Assembly: GCF_024519725.1 (NCBI RefSeq)
Contig: NZ_JALJRK010000040.1
Location: 1 to 48,010, forward strand
Length of the DNA: 48,010 nt
Source: Microvirga sp. Mcv34
GTDB lineage: Bacteria > Pseudomonadota > Alphaproteobacteria > Rhizobiales > Beijerinckiaceae
Reading direction: 5' to 3'
Every line of letters starts with the position of its first letter. Position 1 is the first letter of the stretch. The notes beneath the pieces were generated by a model. It saw only the letters and a program-made list of their open reading frames with translations, searched no databases and was not told the DNA's origin. This document shows, piece after piece, positions 42,608 through 48,010 of the stretch. Both the position numbers and the translations under genes were made by a program.

Positions 42608-44584
42608 GTGAGCGGCGAAAGGCCGGCAGCGGTCGATCAAGGGCGCGAGCCTCTCTGGCGCCATTTTATCATGGCAGGGCTCATCGCGGCCCTGCTGGTG
42701 CCGGTCCTCTATTTCCCGCCCTTCCATCTCATCGAGGCGCGGCTCTACGATATTCTCTCGGTCGTATCGCCCCCCCTGCCGGCGCGGCCTGGCGCCGTGA
42801 TCGTGGCTATCGACGAGCCGTCCATCGGGGAGATCGGCCAACGCTGGCCATGGTCCCGGGAGCTTCACGCCAGACTGGTCGAGAGCCTGCGGGCCGCGGG
42901 CGCGAAGGTGATCGCCTTCGACATCATCTTCGCCGATCCCAGCTCGGAGGAAGCCGATACCGCTTTCGCAAAGATGCTCGGCCCGGACGTGGTGCTGGCC
43001 GCCGACGACGTGACGACGCTCCTGCCGCAAGGCGTCCAGGTGACCCGAGTCAGCCCGCTCGATCCCTTCCTCGATGCCGGTGCAGCAACCGGCGTGGCCT
43101 CGGTGGATCTCGACGGGGATGCCTATCTGCGCCGCATGCCGCGGATGCAGGACAGCCTGGCCGCCGAGGCGCTGCGCCTGAAGGGCGAACCGCAGGCGGT
43201 CGCTCCCGAGGGTGCGCTGATTCAGTTCTTCGGCCCCGCCCGCTCCTACCCGACGGCCTCCTATTACCAGGCCCTCGATCCGGGGAATTTTCTGCCGCCG
43301 GGCTTCTTCAAGGGTCAGGTCGTTCTGGTGGGCCTGAGCCTGAAGCAGGCAACCTCCGCGGATATCGGCGCGCCCGATACTTTCCCGACGCCCTACACGT
43401 TGACCGAGGGCACCCTCACGGCCGGCGTGGAGGTCCAGGCCACGATCCTCGACAATCTCCGCCATAACCTCTACGTGCTGCCCGCGCCTCGGCTCGTCAT
43501 GGCGCTCCTGGTCATCGCCGGGGCCTTGCTCGCCGCCGCCTTCTCGGCCCATGGCGTTTCCTGGCGGACTGGGCTCGCGGCGGCCTTCCTGCTCGCCTTC
43601 TTCATCGCCGGATCCTGGGTCGTGCTCCGCTTCGGCCGGGTTTGGATGCCACCTGCCATGCCGGCGGCGGCGGCGCTGGCGGTATTCGGTGCGCGGTTCG
43701 GCCTCGATTATGCCCGCGAGCGCCACCTGCGCCGCACCGTGTCGGAAGCCTTTTCGCGCTATCTCTCGCCGGATCTCGTGGCGCAGCTCGCCCGCGATCC
43801 CGGGGCCCTGAAGCTCGGAGGCGAGCGCCGCAATCTCTCGATCCTGTTCTGCGACGTGCGAGGCTTCACGACCCTGTCGGAGAAGCTGAAGGACGAGCCG
43901 GAGCGGCTGACCACGTTGATCAATCGCCTGCTCGATCCGCTGTCCGCCGCCGTGCTGGCGGAAGGCGGCACCATCGACAAGTATATCGGCGATTGCGTCA
44001 TGGCGTTCTGGAACGCCCCGCTGCCGAGTCCGGACCATCCATTGTGCGCCGCCCGCGCGGCCATGGGCATGCTGGACGCGGTCAAAGCCCTGAATGCCGA
44101 GCTGCGGCGAGAACAGGGCGAGGATGCTCCCTCCTTCGCCATCGGCGTCGGCATCAATACCGGCGATTGCGTAGTCGGCAATGTCGGCTCGCGCTGGCGC
44201 TACGATTATTCGGTCCTCGGCGATACGGTGAACCTCGCATCGCGCCTGGAGAGCCTGTCCAAGGAATACGGCGTCTCCATCGTCCTCGGGCCCGCGACCG
44301 CGAAGGCGCTGCGGGACCATTTCGTGCTGATCGAGCTCGACCGCATCGCCGTGAAGGGACGCGCCGAGAAAACCGCGATCTTCACCATCGTAGCGCCCGC
44401 CGCGCAGCGCCAGGCTCCGGCTTTGACGGAGCTGATGGATCTGCATCCCGTGCTGCTCGACAGCATCCGTGCCGGCCGGCGGGTGGAGGCCCTCGACCTC
44501 GTCCGGCGCTGCCAGGCGCTCGCCCCCGCCCTGTCGGCCTATTACGGGAAGCTTCTGCTCAAGGCGACGGCCATCCCCGAATGA
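42608..44584 (+). CDS. CHASE2 domain class III adenylate/guanylate cyclase
   Basis: A 658-residue membrane enzyme that makes cAMP (or cGMP). One span is at about 22-40, an extracytoplasmic CHASE2 sensor at about 42-290 (VIVAIDEPSIGEIGQRWPW, FDIIFADPS), three spans at about 294-365, and the cyclase domain at about 405-600. Catalytic residues are intact: metal-binding D416 (FCDVRGF) and D462 (DKYIGDCVMAFW), K458, D538-T540 in VLGDTVNLASR, N542 and R546. The Lys and Asp/Thr pair favours ATP. The start is GTG at 42608, 1 bp after the FecR-barrel stop, so the two are coupled. The periplasmic CHASE2 domain could be the partner of the FecR/TPR region. Confidence 0.94.
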   Translation: MSGERPAAVDQGREPLWRHFIMAGLIAALLVPVLYFPPFHLIEARLYDILSVVSPPLPARPGAVIVAIDEPSIGEIGQRWPWSRELHARLVESLRAAGAKVIAFDIIFADPSSEEADTAFAKMLGPDVVLAADDVTTLLPQGVQVTRVSPLDPFLDAGAATGVASVDLDGDAYLRRMPRMQDSLAAEALRLKGEPQAVAPEGALIQFFGPARSYPTASYYQALDPGNFLPPGFFKGQVVLVGLSLKQATSADIGAPDTFPTPYTLTEGTLTAGVEVQATILDNLRHNLYVLPAPRLVMALLVIAGALLAAAFSAHGVSWRTGLAAAFLLAFFIAGSWVVLRFGRVWMPPAMPAAAALAVFGARFGLDYARERHLRRTVSEAFSRYLSPDLVAQLARDPGALKLGGERRNLSILFCDVRGFTTLSEKLKDEPERLTTLINRLLDPLSAAVLAEGGTIDKYIGDCVMAFWNAPLPSPDHPLCAARAAMGMLDAVKALNAELRREQGEDAPSFAIGVGINTGDCVVGNVGSRWRYDYSVLGDTVNLASRLESLSKEYGVSIVLGPATAKALRDHFVLIELDRIAVKGRAEKTAIFTIVAPAAQRQAPALTELMDLHPVLLDSIRAGRRVEALDLVRRCQALAPALSAYYGKLLLKATAIPE

Positions 44585-44673
44585 TCGGTCGGCCGCGGCC
44601 GTGATGGGTCTCTCGTGTCGCCGCTCGCGTTCAGGCTTGACTTGCGCGGTAAACACTCCCGCTCCGACATGAT

Positions 44674-44733
44674 CTTGCAAACGAATTGCAAGTAAAAACA
44701 AAGTCTTGCCACTCCTGGGACTCCGTCTATAAG
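44674..44733 (+). promoter_or_regulatory. Candidate operator and promoter of the CDF transporter gene
   Basis: An inverted repeat CTTGCAA-ACGAA-TTGCAAG (44674-44692) lies 13 bp before TTGCCA (44706-44711), which is 16 bp from TATAAG (44728-44733). The latter two make a fair sigma70 promoter 42 bp before the ATG. The repeat may bind a metal- or stress-responsive regulator; none is adjacent. The rest of the gap (44585-44673) shows nothing clear. Confidence 0.5.
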
Positions 44734-44775
44734 GGCGCCTCGTTTCCCGCCGCACTCTCGTTTAAGTATCGCGCC

Positions 44776-45663
44776 ATGGACAAGATTCAGAAACTTGCCC
44801 TCGGCAGCATATTCGTCGGAACCCTTGTTTTCGTTCTGAAATATGCCGCCTATTACATCACGGGCAGCATTGCGCTCTATTCGGATGCGCTGGAGAGCGT
44901 CATCAACGTGGTGACGGCGGTTGCGGCGTTCCTGGCCGTGCGCGTGAGCGCCACGCCGGCCGATGCGAACCACCCCTACGGACATCACAAGGTGGAATAT
45001 TTCTCCGCCGTTCTCGAAGGCGTGCTGATCATCGTGGCGGCGCTGGCCATCCTGCGGGAGGCCTATTACGGATTCCTGTCGCCGAAGATGATCGATGCCC
45101 CCATGGAGGGCCTTGCGATCAACGCAATCGCCGGCGTCGTCAATGCCTTCTGGTCCTGGCTGCTGATCAACCGCGGACGGCGCATGCGCTCGCCCGCCCT
45201 CGTGGCCGACGGACGCCATCTCTTCACGGACGTGATGACCTCGGCGGGCGTCCTGATCGGCCTTCTCCTCGTTCCCTTCACCGGGTGGCACTGGCTCGAT
45301 TCCGCCCTCGCGGCCCTGGTGGCGGTCAACATTCTCTGGTCAGGCTGGGGCCTGATGAAGGAAAGCATCGGCGGCCTCATGGACGAGGCGCTCCCCGAGG
45401 CCACGCTCAGCCGTGTTCGCGAGATCATCGCCGTCAATGCGCAAGGCGCCATCGAGGCCCACGACCTGCGCACACGCCACGCGGGCCGGATGACCTTCAT
45501 CGATTTCCACCTCGTGGTGCCGGGCCAGATGAGCGTGACAGATGCCCACGACATCTGCGACCGCCTGGAACGCGCCCTCAAGGAGGACGTGAAGGACGCG
45601 CTCATCACGATCCATGTGGAGCCCGACAACAAGGCCAAGCACGCAGGCATCGTGGTGCTCTGA
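44776..45663 (+). CDS. Cation diffusion facilitator family transporter
   Basis: A 295-residue inner-membrane antiporter that exports divalent metal (Zn, Fe, Co, Mn or Cd) for protons. Five to six spans are visible in residues 5-205. Metal-site residues include D37 in YSDALES and H148-x3-D152 in DGRHLFTDVMTS. The position equivalent to the second TM2 aspartate of YiiP is Ser41, which makes the metal specificity uncertain. HPYGHHKVEYF (66-76) is the family loop. The C-terminal ferredoxin-like domain has HDLRTRHAG, FHLVVPG and HVEPD. The ATG at 44776 is preferred to a start 90 bp upstream within the promoter. Confidence 0.93.
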   Translation: MDKIQKLALGSIFVGTLVFVLKYAAYYITGSIALYSDALESVINVVTAVAAFLAVRVSATPADANHPYGHHKVEYFSAVLEGVLIIVAALAILREAYYGFLSPKMIDAPMEGLAINAIAGVVNAFWSWLLINRGRRMRSPALVADGRHLFTDVMTSAGVLIGLLLVPFTGWHWLDSALAALVAVNILWSGWGLMKESIGGLMDEALPEATLSRVREIIAVNAQGAIEAHDLRTRHAGRMTFIDFHLVVPGQMSVTDAHDICDRLERALKEDVKDALITIHVEPDNKAKHAGIVVL

Positions 45664-45713
45664 GATTTCCGGGGCTCTTGCATGAGTGCCGCTCCCGTGG
45701 CATTTCTTCACCC

Positions 45714-45761
45714 ATGAACGACCGTGCGACCCCGACCGCAATCCTTTGGTGGCGCTCCTGA
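45714..45761 (+). CDS. Trp leader peptide (trpL-type) of trpS2
   Basis: Fifteen codons, MNDRATPTAILWWRS, then TGA. The tandem Trp residues near the end are the hallmark of trp leader peptides; rhizobial trpE leaders likewise end in a run of Trp. The stop lies inside the 1:2 hairpin. Recognised from codon content together with the competing hairpins; no strong ribosome site was assigned. Confidence 0.8.
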   Translation: MNDRATPTAILWWRS

Positions 45762-45791
45762 CAGGAGCGGCACGTCGTCATGTTTTTCGCA

Positions 45792-45834
45792 ACGAACGTA
45801 GCCGCCGGGTACGGCAGGCATCGTTCGTCATTTT
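45792..45834 (+). terminator. Attenuator terminator hairpin (3:4)
   Basis: ACGAACG pairs with CGTTCGT (7 bp) and an inner GCCG with CGGC (4 bp). The stem is followed by CATTTTCC. The U-run is short (four), which suits a regulated rather than a strong terminator. Confidence 0.7.
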
Positions 45835-45879
45835 CCGATCTGGTCCTACGTCGCGGCGGCTTCCATCTGGAGAAGCCCC

Positions 45880-46923
45880 ATGCCCGTCGACATCGACCAC
45901 CGCCCCGTCATACTGACCGGAGACCGGACCACCGGCCCGCTTCATCTCGGCCATTATGTCGGATCACTGAAGAACCGGGTCGCCCTTCAGCACACCCACC
46001 GGCAATATCTGCTTCTGGCCGATACGCAGGCCCTCACCGACAATGCGTCCGACCCCGCCAAGGTGCGCCGGAACGTGCTGGAGGTTGCGCTCGATTATCT
46101 GGCGGTCGGGATCGACCCGGGCCAGACGACGATCTGCCTGCAATCGGGCCTGCCGGCGCTTGCCGAACTGACCCTGCTCTATCTCAACTTCGTCACCGTC
46201 GCGCGCCTCGAGCGCAATCCGACGATCAAGGATGAGATTCAGGCGCGCGGTTTCGGGCGCGATATTCCCGCGGGCTTCCTGTGCTATCCGGCCGCGCAGG
46301 CGGCCGACATCACCGGATTCAAGGCGAATGTGGTGCCCGTGGGTGAGGATCAGGCTCCGCTGATCGAACAGACCAACGAGATCGTGCGCCGTCTCAACCG
46401 TCAGGCCGGTCGCGATGTGCTTCCCGAAGCACTGGCCCTGATCCCAGCCGTCGGACGCCTGCCCGGCGTCGACGGTAAGGCGAAGATGAGCAAGTCCCAG
46501 GGCAATGCCATTTCCCTATCCGCTACCCCCGACGAAATCCGCGATGCCGTGCGGCGCATGTACACGGACCCCCATCATCTGCGCGCCTCCGATCCCGGCA
46601 CCGTGGAAGGCAACGTCGTCTTCACCTATCTCGACGCCTTCGACGACGATCATGCAACCGTCGAAGACCTGAAGGCACGGTATCGCCATGGTGGTCTCGG
46701 GGACGCCCTCGTCAAGCGCCGCCTGGAAGATGTCCTTCAGACCCTTCTCGCGCCCATTCGGGAGCGCCGTGCGGCCTTCGGGCGCGACCCGGGCCATGTT
46801 CTCAATCTTCTCCGAGCAGGCACCGCGACGGCCCGCGAGCGGACCCAAGCGACCCTGGATGAACTCCGCGCGTGCCTCGGCCTGTTCACCTTCGAGGAAG
46901 CCGGGGTCGGAACAGGTCACTAA
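45880..46923 (+). CDS. trpS2: Tryptophanyl-tRNA synthetase, auxiliary (TrpS2) type
   Basis: Charges tRNA-Trp with tryptophan. The 347-residue class I synthetase has the HIGH box as HLGH (22-25) and KMSKS at 202-206. The start [20 protein letters not shown] and KNRVALQ are of the subclass seen in second, often antibiotic-resistant TrpRS enzymes such as the Deinococcus TrpRS II, as I recall them, rather than the usual alphaproteobacterial VFSGVQPTG type. A second housekeeping trpS elsewhere in the genome is therefore expected. GGAG at 7 nt supports the ATG at 45880. Expression is likely induced when charged tRNA-Trp runs low, through the attenuator upstream. Confidence 0.93.
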   Translation: MPVDIDHRPVILTGDRTTGPLHLGHYVGSLKNRVALQHTHRQYLLLADTQALTDNASDPAKVRRNVLEVALDYLAVGIDPGQTTICLQSGLPALAELTLLYLNFVTVARLERNPTIKDEIQARGFGRDIPAGFLCYPAAQAADITGFKANVVPVGEDQAPLIEQTNEIVRRLNRQAGRDVLPEALALIPAVGRLPGVDGKAKMSKSQGNAISLSATPDEIRDAVRRMYTDPHHLRASDPGTVEGNVVFTYLDAFDDDHATVEDLKARYRHGGLGDALVKRRLEDVLQTLLAPIRERRAAFGRDPGHVLNLLRAGTATARERTQATLDELRACLGLFTFEEAGVGTGH

Positions 46924-47253
46924 CGGACGTCTATAGCAACGTCTTCTTGGCCCTACGTCAGAGTAACCGCGGTCCAAGCCGGGTTATTCCGACGGGGCTT
47001 ACGGCGTTGCCACTTTCGTAGGGATGATATCAAGCTGAAGGATTTCTTTCACCGGGCGGCACTCTTCAATTATGAAAATACCATTAATATAATCTACGAA
47101 AATGATGAAGTTTTATTATAAAAACTGCCAATTCTAAGTAATTTCACGTAATGCGGTGCGCGGTAGGTGGCGTTTATAAATATAGGACCTGTTGTCAGCG
47201 CGTCGTGGGGGCGTGCGCCTCCCGCGGGGTTGTGGGCAGGTCGTCGAGGGACC
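46924..47253. other. 330-bp intergenic region, AT-rich in its middle
   Basis: No gene found. Bases 47065-47190 are markedly AT-rich against the GC-rich background and include a small palindrome AGTTTT-N6-AAAACT (47109-47126) and TTTATAAATATA near 47174, a possible -10 region of the chemoreceptor gene. No -35 or alternative-sigma motif was convincing. A weak GC hairpin after trpS2 (46965-46987) lacks a T-run. Confidence 0.4.
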
Positions 47254-48010
47254 ATGCGTTTTCTGAATAACTTGAAATTGATCTTCAAACTGGCGATTCC
47301 GACAGCCATCTTTGTCGCGATCACCATCGGGTTGATTGCAATTGCAAAGAACGGCTTGGATACCCTCAGTGCCGACACCAAGAAACTGGTCAATGTCGAG
47401 TCCGCCCGGCTGATCACCATTCTCAACATCAACGCGGAAGTGAACGAGGCCAGCATCCAGGAAAAGAACATAATCCTGCTTTCCTCGACAGAGCAGGACC
47501 GGCTCAAGAGTGCGGAGTCCGTCTATCAGGAATACAAGAAGCTGGCCTTGCAGCACGCCGACGAGCTGATCGCCTTTTCCGATTCTGCGGAACGCCGCAC
47601 CATTAACGAGAACATCAAGGCGACCCTCGTCCAATATTTCGCCCTTATGGACAAGAGCGTCGCCCACAGCATGCAGGACGACGATTTCTCCGCCCTCCAG
47701 ATTTCCAACGGCGAAGGGCGCGATCTTCGCATGAAGGTCCGCAACCTCCTGACCGAGCGCATCGCCATCAACCAGAAGGCGCTCGATGACTCGTCGGAGG
47801 CATCGGAAGCCTTGGCGTCCAGTACTTCCACGTCGCTCATCGTGTCGTCGGCGATCGGCCTGAGCATCGCCATCGCCCTGCTCGGAGCCATCGTCGTGAT
47901 GGCCATTACGCGTCCGCTGAATCATGTGACCGGCTCCATGGGGCAGCTGGCGGAGGGCGACCTGTCGGTGACCGTGTCCGGCACGGAGCGCAAGGACGAG
48001 GTCGGAGCGC
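47254..48010 (+). CDS. Methyl-accepting chemotaxis protein, N-terminal part (cut by window edge)
   Basis: Transducer that senses a periplasmic ligand and controls the CheA kinase. The 252 codons visible start with RFLNNLKLIFKLAIPTAIF. Span 1 is at about 10-30. A four-helix-bundle sensor of about 155 residues follows (31-187), rich in heptads such as NINAEVNEASIQEKNIILL. Span 2 is at about 190-213, then the start of a HAMP domain (TRPLNHVTGSMGQLAEGDL). The signalling domain and stop lie beyond the window. GAGGG lies just before the ATG at 47254. The ligand is unknown. Confidence 0.9.
   Translation, partial: MRFLNNLKLIFKLAIPTAIFVAITIGLIAIAKNGLDTLSADTKKLVNVESARLITILNINAEVNEASIQEKNIILLSSTEQDRLKSAESVYQEYKKLALQHADELIAFSDSAERRTINENIKATLVQYFALMDKSVAHSMQDDDFSALQISNGEGRDLRMKVRNLLTERIAINQKALDDSSEASEALASSTSTSLIVSSAIGLSIAIALLGAIVVMAITRPLNHVTGSMGQLAEGDLSVTVSGTERKDEVGA

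Larger units (their letters stand above)
45686..45834 (+). promoter_or_regulatory. Tryptophan transcription attenuator upstream of trpS2
   Basis: A complete ribosome-mediated attenuator is readable. Strand 1 (CGCTCCT, 45753-45759) directly follows two Trp codons at 45747-45752 of a leader peptide and pairs with strand 2 (AGGAGCG, 45763-45769). Strand 2 extended (GCGGCACGTCGT, 45767-45778) can instead pair with strand 3 (45792-45805) by 5, 4 and 3 bp separated by single bulges, an antiterminator. Strand 3 can pair with strand 4 (CGGC 45812-45815 and CGTTCGT 45822-45828) as terminator. A further segment GTGCCGCTCC (45686-45695), before the leader peptide, is perfectly complementary to 45764-45773. 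Low charged tRNA-Trp would stall the ribosome on strand 1 and allow read-through. Confidence 0.85.

Noticed and set aside
42590..44755. Minus-strand open frame (721 codons) opposite the cyclase
   Set aside because: Shadow; the plus strand has all catalytic motifs of a class III cyclase.
46965..46987. TAACC...GGTTA hairpin after trpS2 as terminator
   Set aside because: The stem has a bulge and no T-run follows.

Overview
The window is GC-rich chromosomal DNA from an alphaproteobacterium of the Hyphomicrobiales (Rhizobiales), most likely close to Methylobacteriaceae/Microvirga. This is judged from protein flavour, the DUF1674 and DUF4170 genes, EcfG-type promoters, and the families of palindromic intergenic repeats. 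No rRNA, CRISPR array, prophage or insertion sequence was seen. Genes at both edges are cut: purH on the left and a chemoreceptor on the right.

0-15 kb: housekeeping and small accessory modules. In order: purH, a SAM methyltransferase, a cupin, a heparinase II/III-like protein coupled to rsmB and htpX, a DUF1674 protein, a ccdAB toxin-antitoxin pair with a palindromic operator, an ECF41 sigma factor with its carboxymuconolactone-decarboxylase partner and a matching promoter, a cyclopropane-fatty-acid-synthase-like enzyme, a saccharopine-dehydrogenase-like/DUF4166 plus DCC pair, folD-DUF167-yggT, and tRNA-Ala(CGC).

15-21 kb: envelope and stress island of mostly unknown genes. It holds an RTX calcium-binding protein and two paralogous 38-residue membrane peptides that are too short for usual gene calling. 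It also holds two paralogous secreted proteins with a Cys-X21-Cys tail, a PRC-barrel protein, and hypothetical proteins. Several upstream regions match the general-stress (EcfG) promoter. Two copies of a ~107-bp palindromic repeat each supply the stop codon of the adjacent gene.

21-33 kb: after a DUF454 gene and an amidase comes a run of eight minus-strand genes with almost no spacing: YehY-YehX-YehW osmoprotectant ABC transporter, heme oxygenase, bacteriophytochrome, response regulator, receiver-histidine kinase fusion, and HWE-type histidine kinase. The binding-protein gene osmF lies just upstream, behind a 108-bp repeat. The layout suggests that light sensing and osmolyte uptake are co-expressed.

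33-38 kb: DUF4170, isocitrate lyase (aceA) and a divergent ScfR/RamB-type regulator whose start codon sits directly behind an inverted repeat, followed by a GNAT and a glutamine amidotransferase.

38-48 kb: a receiver-only protein; a 1211-residue FecR-TPR-outer-membrane-barrel protein coupled to a CHASE2 adenylate cyclase; a CDF metal transporter; an auxiliary-type tryptophanyl-tRNA synthetase preceded by a complete Trp leader-peptide attenuator; and the start of a methyl-accepting chemotaxis protein. The strongest candidates for undescribed biology are the trpS2 attenuator, the transporter-phytochrome operon, the FecR-barrel/cyclase pair, and the 38-residue peptide family.
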